Positions 42,945-54,769 of a stretch of DNA of 64,000 nt are shown in pieces. Position numbers and translations under genes: made by a program. Numbering within the stretch: position 1 is the first letter of the stretch; each line of letters opens with the position of its first letter. This DNA is from Rhineura floridana (lineage: Eukaryota > Chordata > Lepidosauria > Squamata > Rhineuridae): positions 65,944,986 through 66,008,985 of the forward strand of contig NC_084487.1 of the NCBI RefSeq assembly GCF_030035675.1. The letters are read 5' to 3'. The notes under the pieces were generated by a model, which made no database searches, was not told the origin of the DNA, and saw only the letters and a list, made by a program, of their open reading frames with translations.

Positions 42945-43215
42945 AGGCTTCTACATAACCCGTTAATTGTTCTTTTTGGATCCATTAAAAACTCTGTACT
43001 CCCTGTTGATGGAGAAATGTTAATACATTTGTTAACAGTGGCTCGAATATTGATTTCATTAAATTGGAAGCCAGCAAGAGTTCCAACTATAGAGGAATGA
43101 ATTGTTACATTATGGGATATTATTTATTGGCCAACACTGTAAGGGTCAGAACAGGCAGGAGACAGAACAATTTGTTTATAGAGAAATAGAGTCTGTTATG
43201 TACTGGTGTAACAAG
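42945..43215 (+). mobile_element. L1 ORF2 C-terminal fragment, right part
   Basis: After the duplicated target site the frame continues LHNPLIVLFGSIKNSVLPVD, GEMLIHLLTVARILISLNWK and PARVPTIEEW, as in the L1 ORF2 C-terminus (LL-x-AR-x-I-x-x-x-WK...PTI-x-EW). It is the continuation of 40800-41000. Confidence 0.72.
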
Positions 43216-43375
43216 GTCCAGGAAAACATACAACCATTTTACTTTATTTGAATTATTGTATTTAAAATAATATGTATATTATTTTATGGGGAAAATGGAT
43301 TGAAACTTTTAGTATCCAGTGGCATTCTAGGTTAAAAATAGGTTAAAGCTTCTTGGAAGTGGTTTATCCTAATTT

Positions 43376-43545
43376 TAGCAGAGCTTGGAAGTAATTTGTT
43401 GCTTGTAATTTATTACTTTTTTGAGGAACGAGTGGGTAATTCCTTTACATTTTGATTGTAATATAGGAGTAATTTTATTACTTTTGTAGAGTAATTGTAA
43501 TGTTTCTAGCATTACTTTGGGGCATTACTTGGGGGGGGGAAAGCA
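43376..43545. mobile_element. Possible hAT-like MITE (CAGAGCTTGGAA end)
   Basis: The start GCAGAGCTTGGAAGTAATTT has the same first bases as the central palindrome at 33.7 kb. ATTACTTTTGTAGAGTAATT type words follow. The right end was not located. Confidence 0.35.
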
Positions 43546-43849
43546 GGGGAAGTGTTCTGCTCCTCTGATTCGTGGATGAAAATTATGTGCCTCAAACTGG
43601 CCTTCTGTGCAGTGTTGCTCTTCCCTTGTGCTCTGTGGATAGGTAGGAGGTGACAAGGGAGGAAGTGGAAAGTGAGATGGGGTGGAGTGGAGAAAACAAT
43701 TGTTTAAAAAAATGAATGGTGGTGGTGAAGAATGGAGTGGAGGGGAAAAGGAGCCGGAGGGCAAGAACATGGATAAAGGAGGAGAAGGAGGCAGCAGCAG
43801 CAGAATGGAGATAAAGAACCATGGAGGTGAAAGATGACAGTATGTGTCT

Positions 43850-44235
43850 GTGTGTGCGTTCTGGATTGTCACCTTGTAGTGGTGAGTGGGCTTGTGTGTT
43901 CCAATGAACCCGATGAGCAATGCCGTCGGGAGTCATGTAGTCCCAGCAGGGTCACCCATGGCTCTAGGGGAGAGGAACCAGACAAATAAAGATCCAAGAA
44001 TGTCCGGCAGAACAGGCGGAGGATAGCAATGTGTATGTTACAACACCTGTGAAGGTGGATGAAGGCTGCAACAGATAAAAGACTTGCAATCGTTGTGGTA
44101 TCCATGCCATTGGATCAAAGCCTTTTTCTGTCACGATTGTGTGTGATCTCCCCACATAAAACAAATTCACACACAGGCATCTTCCAACCAAACCAAACCA
44201 GAAGTTTGATCCTATGAATAGGGTTTTCATGGTAA
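43850..44235. repeat. Unclassified repeat-like block
   Basis: The text TGGATTGTCACCTTGTAGTG, GTGTTCCAATGAACCCGATG and CAATGCCGTCGGGAGTC recalls a dispersed squamate LINE 5' region, but no second copy is in the window and no ORF is convincing. Confidence 0.3.
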
Positions 44236-44239
44236 GCGA

Positions 44240-44395
44240 TATTCAGAGGCGGTTTACCATTGCCTTCCTCTGAGGCTGAGAGGCAGTGACTGGCCCAAGG
44301 TCACCTAGTGAGCTTCGTGGCTGTGTGGGGATTTGAACCCTGGTCTCCCAGGTCATAGTCCAACACTCTAACCACTACACCACACTGGCTAGACA
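44240..44395 (-). mobile_element. CORE-SINE (MIR-like)
   Basis: Reverse reading gives AGCCAGTGTGGTGTAGTGGT (A box), GGGTTCAAATCCCCAC (B box), AAGCTCACTAGGTGACCTTG (core) and a CTCAGCCTCAGAGGAAGGCA region. It belongs to the family of the 22.0 and 59.0 kb copies. Confidence 0.7.
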
Positions 44396-45217
44396 CCTCA
44401 GAAAAAGAGTTCACTAGATATCCAACAAAATCTATTAAAATATAACAGTAGAATAAAATGAATTTTGTACAAATGCAAATAAGTGCTTAGGAGGTCTCTG
44501 AGGCCTATTCCATGGTGACTCAAGGCAGGTCCTTCAGCATCTCGGTCCCCTCTTTGTGGAATTCCCTTCTGGACATGTAGCAACTATGTTGAATTTCTTT
44601 CTTTTCAGGCAAACCTTTCCAGATGGGTAATCCCAGCCATATCCATTTCTTGAATTTTACTATTGTGTGTTATTTTTTATTGCTGTTTGTTGTTTTTAAG
44701 GGTTTTGTTTCATCTTTGTACATCACTTTGACATTCATAATGTGAAGCAATTCTGCAAATAATTCTGCAAATACTTTTTCAAAATTAAAAGGAGGTGCTT
44801 TGCCTTTTACGGAAGCTGTGTGTTTCAATTAGTGTTAGAGACAGAACTAATTTACTAGATCTGATATTTTCAAAAATGGGAGAACAACCATGATTGCTTC
44901 TTTGTGCAAGTAGCTCCTGGTCCAACAGTCTTTCTTGTACCTAATGGAACTAATCTAGTTATGTCTTCATATTAAAACATCTCCTTCACTTTTTCTAAAA
45001 ACGGTTATAAACTGTAGACTTTGGAGCAATAAGCATTTTCTTTTCCCCCACCCCTTGTTTTGTGTTATTTTCATTGCTAGGGTATTATGATACTGTGGCA
45101 ACATAAGATATTATGATACTGTGACTTTGGGATTTTTCCTAATGGACCAACATGACTATCTACAATCTTCATGTGTCAGTGTCCCAAGGTCTGCTCTTGC
45201 TCAAGCTAACCAGGTAT

Positions 45218-45850
45218 TGTTGGAAGGCAGAGCTGGGGTCCCAATCCCAGGGAGCTGGATCCCGGAGAGTTGGGAGAAGAGTATTCGGATGGATGGCAGA
45301 GGGAAGGTGGAGGAACTTCCCCCCTTTGGAGCGAAGACGAAACAGAGGAACTGCCAGTGATAAGGTCGCTTAGCAACGGGGAGCCTGAGCCCTCCCTGGA
45401 CATTCTCACGCCTCCCCCTCTTTCAGGCTCAGAGCAAGAAGGGAAAGAGGGAGGGCTGCTCACAGACGAAAAGCGGGGAGGCAGTTTACCATCAGCTCCT
45501 CCCCTATCCCCCATCCTGGAATCGGAAACTTCAGAAGAGGAGGGGGTGATGCTTCCCCCCTCACCGCGCACACGCAGACAGCTGAAAAGACAGGAGAGAA
45601 GGGGGGGAAGGCGGGCAGTACCTGAGGGGCAGTTAAGGAGGAGCGAAAGATTGCGCGCCCGTTTGGCCCCTTCTTAAAGAACAGGCGGGAAGAAGTCCCT
45701 TGCTCTGTCAACTTTCTCCCAATGCCGCAGGACCTGTATCCCTGTATTGCTTCATGAGAAAACGCAGTCTTTGTTTGGACATTACCCTAATAAAACACGA
45801 ATTAACTACAATCGTTGGTCTGGTTCCTGAGTCACATCCTGGGCCTGACA
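45218..45850 (+). mobile_element. Solo LTR of an old LTR retrotransposon (probably Gypsy)
   Basis: This 633-bp fossil begins TGTTGG and ends CTGACA (TG...CA ends) and is flanked by the 5-bp duplication GGTAT (45213-45217 and 45851-45855). It contains an AATAAA signal near its 3' part (about 45790). No internal region or second LTR is adjacent, so it is a solo LTR left after LTR-LTR recombination. Family is inferred from length, TSD and look. Confidence 0.72.
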
Positions 45851-46159
45851 GGTATGGGTCTGGTCCTGGTCCTCAGATCCCATCAGTTCCTGGATAGGAG
45901 AACGTGTGGGAGCCCTTAAGTTCCATAATGGAAGAAAGGTAGAACATATACAAAAGTACATGCATGGAAGAAATAGATCACTCCTCTCCATGTCATCTCT
46001 GTGCCTGATGGTAAAGGGACAGAGCTTGGGCAGGTGGATTTGAAGATCACCCTTTGGTTTTTTCAGTTGCAAAGTTGCATTGTATCCAGTTGAGGAACAC
46101 ACATCAGGATGTTTTACCTGAGAGGAGAAACATGAGTCTCTTGAGAGCTAGATTATAGG

Positions 46160-46400
46160 TATATAATCAGTCCTGCTGGATCAGACCAAGAGCCATCTTA
46201 CTCTGTATTCTGTGTCCAACAGTGGCTAGCTGGAAAACTCTGGGAAGCTCATAAGCTAGGTATTAATATGATGGTCTTCCCATCTTTTGTGTGCAGCACA
46301 AGTTACATTTCTTTAGTTCATGAAAGTTCCATTTAGATATCATAGCTGATGATAGACCCAGCTCTATGATTTCATCCAATGTTTTTAAAAAAGTGATTCT
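46160..46400 (-). mobile_element. CR1 3'UTR fragment
   Basis: CAGTCCTGCTGGATCAGACC, CAACAGTGGCTAGCTGG and GGGAAGCTCATAAGC match the tail of the CR1 at 28.6 kb in the same orientation, with more divergence. No coding part. Confidence 0.55.
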
Positions 46401-48640
46401 TTCATTCCTCTTGCTCAGGCCAGTATCATTCGTAGATGCTAATTAAACTTAAGGAAGGTGATAATTGTGAAGGTGATTATATTTGTATGAGGTATTATAT
46501 AATTCCATTATTATTGATTGATTTTATACTTGTTATGAAGCTTGCCTAGATTAACATGGCTGTATGAGAATTTAAGTGGTATCTGCTGCAATGCTGTAAC
46601 CATTTGTGGCTTCAAAGCTACACATGGAAATGAGATGGATGCACTTTATTTCTGAACATTTGCTTGACTTTTTGCATGTTTCGTTTTGAAGACTCGATGG
46701 TAAGTATGTCTGGACAATTTGATAATTCATTTTTAGTTTGTTTCTATTAACCATTGTAGGGTTGTTGTTTTTTAAAAAACACAGTTTAGCTTGCAAGTCA
46801 GAGGCATTAGTGTGGCTTAACATCACAGAAAATATTTAAACAATGGATAATATTTCTTGTGGAATCATTTAAAGATCCATATGGATTATGTTGGAGATTC
46901 TTGTTGAAGGAACAGAACAGAAATTGATAGCTGATCTTAGTTGGATCTGATGCAATTGGCCCTCTGTGGATTTAATGCCAAACCGTGTGAATGAGCCTAC
47001 TCTAGCTTTAAGCTTGCATGCTCCCCACTCTCTTTTCATAAGAAGGCTTCTGCTTAAAAACTTAATCGGATTTCGTGTTTTGCTTCAACAGTGGTTTATT
47101 CAAACAATTCACAATCAAATCATACCGACTTGTTAACGATCCATATTTTAAATTTATCGTAGTTATCATTCCCCCCTCCCCAGGTCCCATCCCAAAGTTT
47201 GGACATAGTGAGAAATGCTGGGTAGTTTAAAAGTGGAAGTGTTTGCTTTCAGCCTCCTTATGGCATCAACATTGGAGGGGAGTGGGAAAGCTGAGACTTG
47301 CTGCTGCTCGTGTACATAATGCTAAACCATATTATATTCTTGTCTTAGTGAAGACAGTCAAGGAAAGCATTTGATGCTATTACTGGTGGTCTTGCCTTTT
47401 TGAATCCTAAAATGAGACCAGAGTTAATAATAACTGTAGTTCTTAAGCTACATACATGCACTTAGCAAGACTGAACACTACCAGCAAGCCCAGAGTGTTA
47501 TAAGTCAATTCTAGCTACTTTATGGATGAGGATAGCATTGATGTTTGAGAACGCTTATGGAAAAGATGATCCTTAACGTTTGAGCCATTTTTTTAAAAAA
47601 ATAATTATCTTTTCTATGCAAATGTCAAGACTGCTTTTGTGTCTGAAATTGGAACTATCAAAATTGGGGAAATGATTGATTCTGCTACTTTGGTCCAATC
47701 TCTCCATTGTGCAAGAGGAAATTGTCCATTCTGGCATAAGCTTTGCAAAAGGCTAGCTAAAAAACTGTTCACGTTAGTATTTACGATCTAACCAAAATAT
47801 TTATTTTTTGCTTATAAATGGGTAAAACTATTCATCTTTCATTCATCACTTCTTTGGAGCAATCCAGAAGGACAGAGAAAGAGAGAAAGACTCACCAAAG
47901 GTCAGTGTAGATGTAATTGTAGTTCTGGTACCCACTGTCATTAAAGGATCAGATTGTGGAGTTACAGTCTCCCATTTCTTATAAAAGTTTTAATTTGTGT
48001 GAAATGACAATTTGTATTTTCTTTTGTGCCCCTCAATATATCGGTGGTTGAAACTTTTACATGCATAATTTTTTTTAACATTATTGGGGTTCCATCCCCA
48101 TTTATTTTCTCAACAAAACTCACATTGCTTGACTAACAGTGCAATCCTATGCACATTTTTTCAGAAATTAGCTCCACTGAGTTCATTAAACCTTGCTCCA
48201 GGGTAGCTGGATATGGAATTGTAGCCTAAATCTTGTATAGTTGATAAATTTGTGGCAATAATTCTTGGAGGAACTCCCCTAATACTTTTGCATGATTGTG
48301 GAATTTTATCCTGACATGGGATGAACTACAAAACTGCCTCATTTTAAAATAACTAGGTTAATGGCTGCTTGCAAACAGGCCAATTTAGCATTTGAGCTGC
48401 TTATACCACTCCCTCAGGTGTGACTGCAACAATAATCCTAAATTATGAGCTTCTTTCAAAGAGATTATAGAACTGCTTAAAGCGAAATCCTTTCTTATTT
48501 TTTCTGTTCTCTGGCAGCTATTTTGGTAAGTAAATGGCCAATCTCAAATGCAATGGAACTTTATACTTAAACCCTATGAACACATATACTTAAAAATTCT
48601 ATTAAAATGGCTAATCGATGAAACTTTTTATAGCTGTGCA
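46400..48640. other. PAWR intron, nothing firm
   Basis: No gene was recognised. The stretch at about 47085-47215 (TTTATTCAAACAATTCACAA, then CCATCCCAAAGTTT) could be an inverted L1-like 3' end, and 48140-48215 is MITE-like. Neither is secure. Confidence 0.4.
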
Positions 48641-48642
48641 CA

Positions 48643-48900
48643 CATGCCTGCCATCAACCATGTTGGTGGCAAGGGCTTCCCTAAGGGGCTGACACCCCTG
48701 CCGCCACCTTGGTTGATAGTAGGCATGCACATGCAGTGTGCACATCTTTCACAGGAACAGAAGAGGTAGGTGGGACATGCAGGTGGGCTTATTAGCCCCA
48801 CACTGTCTGTATGGGGGGTTGGGCTATGGCACCATGGACCCAGGGCACACTAGTGCCCAAGGGCCCTGTCAGGCCTGGCACCGGCCATGAGCTTACACAT
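48643..48900. repeat. Foldback repeat related to the 56.6-57.2 kb element
   Basis: The inverted arms are CATGCCTGCCATCAACCATG (48643) against CTTGGTTGATAGTAGGCATG (48708-48727), with GGCTTCCCTAAGGGGCTGAC between. These words recur in the 57-kb element. The right part ends AGGGCCCTGTCAGGCCTGGC. Confidence 0.5.
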
Positions 48901-49540
48901 TGTCTTCTCACTCATGCCAAGAGGGGAGGCCAGTCTCTGAGTCCCTTTGAGAAGAGCAGTGTTCTCTAGCAGATTTAGGAGCAGGGCCTTTTTATTACTT
49001 GCCCCAGTTTTTTATGGAATCCACTTCACAGTGATGCTCACAAGTGCCCATTTGTATTAGACTGTGGAAAGCAAGTCAAGACTAGAACCAAACTGGTTCA
49101 GTTACAGCTGAATTGGAATCAAGCTCAACGAAGCATTCTGATGCTCGCTAACATGACTTTTATATAGTATATATTTTCTTCAGTGCAACTTATTTACTAA
49201 GTTGAAAAATCATTAACATTGTTGTGCCCCCTTTAGTGCTTGAACATCATGGAAAATTTAGAAGCAACTACTCTGGTGTTTGATACAATATGGCTTAGCT
49301 GCTGCTTCACCATAAAACCCCTTAACCCAGCCATCTGCCTTTTGTTTAGCCATGATCCGACCACAAAATACTCATGTAAGAATTCCCTACATATTAATAT
49401 AGTCCAGAACATACACACGATTATATCCATGGTTCATAAGGTACACAGTGAAGTAATAGACAAAATCTGGCACATTGTTCTGATTGCACCCTTGTAATGT
49501 TGGTCCCAATTTTGATACTTCAATGGAAAATGGGCAGCCA

Positions 49541-51492
49541 AGGACTTCCGATAAGGGTGACTTCGCTTGTGCCTGCTTTTGGGACGGGCTCCCGCCTCAA
49601 AAGAAGCTTATTCAGATATAAATCAGTCAGAACATTTTTTTTTTTTTGACTGATGAAATTTCTCCCGGGCAGGGAGAAACGTAGAGATCAACCTCAAAGC
49701 CTGTTTTTGTTGGGAGGACTGGATTTCATTAATTTATGAGATAAGGTCCAGCCAACAATGCCGGACAGACTTCCTAACAAGCTCTATCTGCTTAAGCGAT
49801 ACGTTTATCTTTTCTTGAAAGAGAGAACGGACTAACAGGCAAGCACCCTTCTTTCTATTATTTTTTTTACTTGGTTTAAATTGTTGCAGCAAAAGGAGAT
49901 TTGTCAGATTGATCGGCTTTGGACAACTTCTGGGTGAGATATAGCTCTTCTCTGTTATTCACGAAATTAACAGCTTATCTCTGTTTCTGTCGCAAAAAGC
50001 TGTCCTGGAAGTGCATTCTAAAGATAATAAACAGAAGAGGGATTTCTATTCCTGATTTCTATTCCGAGGAATATTATATTGTCTGGGACTATTCTCTTTT
50101 TGGTCTATTTTATTTTGACGAATCTGCTTCTTCACGACGCCACTAACTGTTTTGATGCTGGGAACTAAATTTATTTTGCATTCTTGAACATAGAGAGATA
50201 AGGCAGGTTGCTCTGTTTATACTGTGATGTCATCAAGCCTGGAATATTAACCCAATTGTTGCTGAAATAAGAAGTGGTTCTTCTTTATTTTTGTTTTGCT
50301 TTGTTTTCGTGGTTTTAAAAATGGCAATCAAGAAAGTGGCTGAGAATCTGGAAGTAATTATGTTTCAGAAAATAATGGATGAGATTGAGATAACGAAACA
50401 AACCCTGCGACAGGGTAGTAAGGAGCTGAAAATTGAACTGAGCAAAATGACGCAGGAGTTTAAAGAAATAGGGGACCCTGTGAGAGAGGAGAATGAGATC
50501 AGAGATGAGAAAAGAAAAAATAAAGGGAAGATACAAGCCCTGGAGATTGGAACAAATGTGGAATTGGAAAAAGATCTGGAGTTTATGGATTTTAGAAATA
50601 AAATCTACTGTTTGGAATTTAACGTTATCTCTGAAGAAATTAATGAAGATATTAGAGATAAAGTTATCAATGGCTTGGATAATCTTCTGGACTGGAATGA
50701 TGTGATGGAGCTTGATATAGAGAAAATCTATGGAATTAACTGCAGTCATGTGACAATGGAAAAACTCTTAAGAGATGAGCCAGTGCATTTTCTAAAAAAG
50801 AAGAACACAGATATGAATTTACAACAATGTTTCAGCAACTTATTCAGAATGGATGGCAAGAAAATATTTGGGATAGAGGAAATTCCCATCAGACTCTTAT
50901 TATATGACTATGGCTACAACAGCAAGATTATTATGGAATACTGATAATGGAAGTTTGGACACTGAAATTACTGGACTTAACAGGACTATTGAAAATGGAA
51001 GATGGAACTAATAGGGATAATGGAATAATGGCTATTGAAATTATTGGACCTAACAGATTCTGATGAGATGGATTAATCGAAATGTTTATTTGAACTATGA
51101 TTATGACAATAAGATTATTATAATTATTAACAAGATGGATTAATTGACATGTTTATTTGGAGAAAAATTGATAGATATATTTCTTAAAGAATTGAAACCT
51201 CTCTTTGACTTTTTGTGGAAAGAATAAAGTAATGTTTATGAGATTTGATGATTAATTAAGATAACTACTGGAGGAAAGTGATTTTATAATATGATTTAAG
51301 AGACAGGATTGTTATATATTGTAGACCTATAACTGATTTGATATGTGACAAATGGGAAGTCAACATTTTATTTTTTTTTGTTTAATCATTTTTGTTTTGT
51401 TTTGTTTTTTGTCTTTGAATGTTTTATGATTTTGTTTTTTATGTTTTATGAAAATTTGAATAAAAATTATCGTAAAAAAAAAAAAGAAAAAA
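49541..51492 (+). mobile_element. HAL1-like element, copy C
   Basis: The 15-bp exact duplication GAAAATGGGCAGCCA (49526-49540, 51493-51507) and the poly(A) end show L1-type retroposition. It starts with the same AGGACTTCCGATAAGGGTGA as B, and its 5'UTR and 3' region match B closely, including the internal duplications. The open ORF1 is at 50321-50944. With TSD and ORF preserved it is among the youngest insertions here. Confidence 0.92.
50321..50944 (+). CDS. ORF1-like protein of HAL1-like copy C, 207 aa, intact
   Basis: The start MAIKKVAENLEV is chosen to match copy B; the frame is open 30 bases further upstream (MFCFVFVVLK), which is unlike the other copies. The coiled-coil-like N-terminus and RRM-like block are as in B, ending DYGYNSKIIMEY. 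Differences from B include E for V after KDL, C for S and L for S in the SHVTMEKLL region, and T-D for R-G in KKKNTDM. The 3' stop is conserved between B and C, so the short protein is a family trait and not damage in one copy. Confidence 0.8.
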   Translation: MAIKKVAENLEVIMFQKIMDEIEITKQTLRQGSKELKIELSKMTQEFKEIGDPVREENEIRDEKRKNKGKIQALEIGTNVELEKDLEFMDFRNKIYCLEFNVISEEINEDIRDKVINGLDNLLDWNDVMELDIEKIYGINCSHVTMEKLLRDEPVHFLKKKNTDMNLQQCFSNLFRMDGKKIFGIEEIPIRLLLYDYGYNSKIIMEY

Positions 51493-51509
51493 GAAAATGG
51501 GCAGCCAGG

Positions 51510-52455
51510 ACCTGTGTTCAGTTTAGTAACAATCTATCTGGAAAATACTAATAATTTTTGCCCATTCCACTGCAATTTTTACTCTCCTTCTTTTTCTTCC
51601 TCTTCTTAATGAGGCAACGCATGCTGCTTCTAAAGCAAAAAGCCTTTAAAAAAGAAAAGAAAAATAAGGGAGGTTGGAGGGGGGTTTCTACCCAAGCCAA
51701 AGAGCTTGCCACCAAAGTAGACTATGCCTTTTCTCTAAATGCAGGTTATTCAAATAGCAATGTACTAAAACTTATATTTTAAAGTAAACTTGAAAGTCCA
51801 AGTGTAGCAGTGAAGTGGCACTTCTCTTTAGATATATTTATCTTTCAAGCATGAAACAAAATAGTGCTTTCAGGAGTACTTAGAAGTTATTATTACAGTT
51901 GGGGTTGTTTATTTAAACAAAAGCAAGTTTCCCCTATAGTCACTTGTAAAGAATGCAAGGACCAAATTACTTAGTCTGATGGCTTTTTACACAGACTCAG
52001 TGTAATGGTGTTTTGGGGCCTGCTTGTTGAACTTTGTGGAAGACTGTCTTTGCTTTCCCGTACTGAAGAATCAATTGAGCAAACATCACTATATTAAATA
52101 AGGAATATTTGAGTAAAATGAAGCATGGGCTTTGTATGCTTCTGGTTGCTTCTTTCAAGTTCAAAGATGGAAGTCTGGGCACCTTATGCGCTGTAGGTTC
52201 TTTCTAGCTACTGAAGCTAGAATTTGTGGTGGACCCATGTGAAGAACCCTATCGTAAGAAACAGGAGTGAGGAAACCTCAGGTCCAATGGCCAAATGTGG
52301 CCCTTCAGGCTGCTCTGTCTGGTCCTTGGGACTCACTCCAGGCCACATACCATGCCCAGCCACACCTTCGTTCCTCGGGCCACAGTATTTAAGTAACACA
52401 CTGGGCAGGCTTTGTAAACTTCCCTTTATTTATTTCAAGTTGGTTTTACCACATG
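51510..52455. other. PAWR intron, mostly unrecognised
   Basis: At about 52262-52385 AGGAGTGAGGAAACCTCAGG ... GGCCAAATGTGGCCCTTCAG looks like a diverged hAT MITE end. Otherwise nothing was recognised. Confidence 0.35.
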
Positions 52456-52459
52456 AATG

Positions 52460-52740
52460 ATTTGTTATTGTTGTTTCTACTCTGGCCTTCAACATGAGGT
52501 CCTAGGGTGGGTTACAAGAGTTTAAAAATATTAAAAGCAGTTAAAACACATTACAAACAAGAGAATGTGTATCTCGGATGTCAAAGGCCATGGTAAACAG
52601 GTACATCTTCAGCATCCTACAAAATCTACATAATGAATGTGCCAGACACACCTCTGTGGGGAGAGAATTCCACAACTTAGAGACCACCACTAAGAATGCC
52701 CTTTCCTGGGCTGCCAACTCCTCGAACATCTGAGAGTGGT
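52460..52740 (-). mobile_element. L2 3' fragment
   Basis: Reverse reading gives AFLVVVSKLWNSLPTEVCLA, RMLKMYLFTMAFDI, then the 3'UTR, matching the L2 C-terminus (FSVVAPxLWNSLP...KTxLFxxAF). Diverged. Confidence 0.6.
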
Positions 52741-53116
52741 CGAACTACTGTCAGTCTTAATATCCAAGAGGGTCTGTGGGAAGGTGGTAGTCCTTTAGAT
52801 ATTTGTGGCTTAAGCCTTTTAGGGTGCAACTACATTTTAGCATTTTGCCATTAATTCTGTTTTTATATAAACAAATTATTCCACCAATATGAAACATGGT
52901 GAGAAGAATCTCCTTAATGCTCTATATAAACCTTGAACAAATCTGATTTTTTTAAAAATGGTTGTTGCACTAGATGAAAGTTATGGCTCAAGAACAGAGG
53001 ATATCTTGTTTATGACCAGTTTTGCTGGTGAAGAACATACTGTAAAGTAATCTTTTTTGGAAGATGACATTTTATTTTTCAATATGGCTGTCACTTTAAT
53101 TAGCTTGGTGAAAATG

Positions 53117-53245
53117 CATTGGGTTGCAATCAACATAATTCCTGCTCAGAATAGACCCACTGAAATTCATAAACCTAAGTTAATATTGTCTATTAACTTC
53201 AGTGGATCTACTCTGAGTAGAACTAGCATTGAATACCACCACCCA
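53117..53245. mobile_element. Palindromic MITE (GAGTAGGACTAAC family), copy 2
   Basis: TGGGTTGCAATCAACATAAT, CTCAGAATAGACCCACTGAA and TTCAGTGGATCTACTCTGAG, TAGAACTAGCATTGAAT: two imperfect inverted halves. Confidence 0.5.
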
Positions 53246-53334
53246 TGGTCTAGCAATCAGGTTATGGGATTAAAGTCATTTTGTGAAGAAGGAAGGCTGT
53301 TCAAGTTATGTAGTGTAGGTGATTTCTGCTATTT

Positions 53335-53490
53335 TATTTTATGTATTTATTTATTTATGGTATTTCTATCTTGCCTTTAGCTTAAAAAGGCTCTTGGAGC
53401 ACCTTACAAAAATCAGTACTTAAACTGTCCCTGTCCTCAGGTTCACATCCTAACAACAACAAAAACAACAACAATAATAATAATATGCAG
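53335..53490 (-). mobile_element. LINE tail plus simple repeat
   Basis: The inverted TTTATTTATTTATGG tail is followed by TTCTATCTTGCCTTTAGC and an (AAC)n/(AAT)n run at 53453-53485. Confidence 0.4.
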
Positions 53491-53499
53491 TGGAGAGGA

Positions 53500-54765
53500 G
53501 CATATGGAAGCCATGTGAAGAACTGAGTATATCAGTACTCATAAAATCAAGACAATTTGCCCCAAATGGCATGGAGGGTCACTGAAGCATAGGTTAGAAG
53601 CAATCCAGATTTCAGAGAAATTGGCTGGAAAAAACATGAGTTAGCTATCCGGTTTTAAACTGCTATTTTTGCTTCATGGATGTTGAATTGCAAGACAAAG
53701 AGTTACGAACCTGTCTTTTATTTCCATTTCTATTTGAAAATCATCATATGCTGGGTAGGGGTATAAACATTCTTCTCATGGTCATCTTCAAATAAAAACC
53801 AGAACTCAAGATTTTAAATGTTTTCCCCCTGTGGTGTGACAGCATACACTGACATTAGACAGGCTGTATTGTCTTCGACACCTGTTAAAAAACTTTTGTT
53901 CCATAAAGCCTGTTCAGGCATGTAGTTTTGATACATGATTGATATTTTAATGAATATTCTAGACTGTCTGTTATAAACTGCTTAGAGGTCTTTCGTTCTA
54001 GCAAGCAGTGTATAAATTTGGTAAAGAAATTAAAAATAACATGTAAATGAAAATTTCCGAACCAGTATTAAATCTGCCATAACTCAGGACTTTTTCCTTT
54101 CAAAATGCCATATGGTGCCTGTTTTACAAGGAATGTAAATTTAAGAAAGTAGAAAATCAAAATGGCAATAAGCTTAGAAATCTCCAGGAGGAAAAGTATC
54201 AGTGGGTGGAATTTTCCCTCCACTTGCTACATCGATAGCTAATGTACTTCTGTCAGACAGAAGAATGTTTGAGGTAAATTGAGGGCACAGATACTCAATG
54301 TGGCAATAAGTGGTCTGGAGTGTAAATGACTAGGTAGAAATTCAACAGATATAGCTTTTCCAATCACTTCCTTTTCACTCACCTAATAATGAAAGCTTAG
54401 CCCTATTCAGGCATTTATACCCAATTAATATTGTATAAGGCAGGAGAGTGGGACTGTACCCACTTCACCACCACCACCTTCCTTCCCAAATGCCATCCAT
54501 GAGTTTGGGATGCTGTCTGAAGTGGAGGAGCCTGCCAATACACATGGGCTGTGGGAACCCTGAGTTACTCATGGAGATAGCCCACTTGTGTTGAGAAAGC
54601 TTCCCCATTGCTCATACCCTCCTAAATGTGGACGATGTTCACAATGGGCCAGGTAAAATTCTGCAGTCCAGCACTCCTGATTAATGGGGGTGAGGCCTGG
54701 CAGTGGGAAGGGCTAGCCCATATGGCCTCATGTGTTCACTCATGTATCTTTGTCTTTTGGCCCCC
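53500..54765. other. PAWR intron, nothing recognised
   Basis: No gene or repeat was recognised in this stretch. Confidence 0.4.
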
Positions 54766-54769
54766 TGGC

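Noticed and set aside
43525-43936. Proline/serine-rich minus-strand frames
   Set aside because: Purine-rich simple sequence on the + strand translated in reverse; no motif.
45270-45677. 135-codon open frame and its antisense partner
   Set aside because: It lies wholly inside the solo LTR fossil and is GC/purine-rich; no evidence of a host gene.
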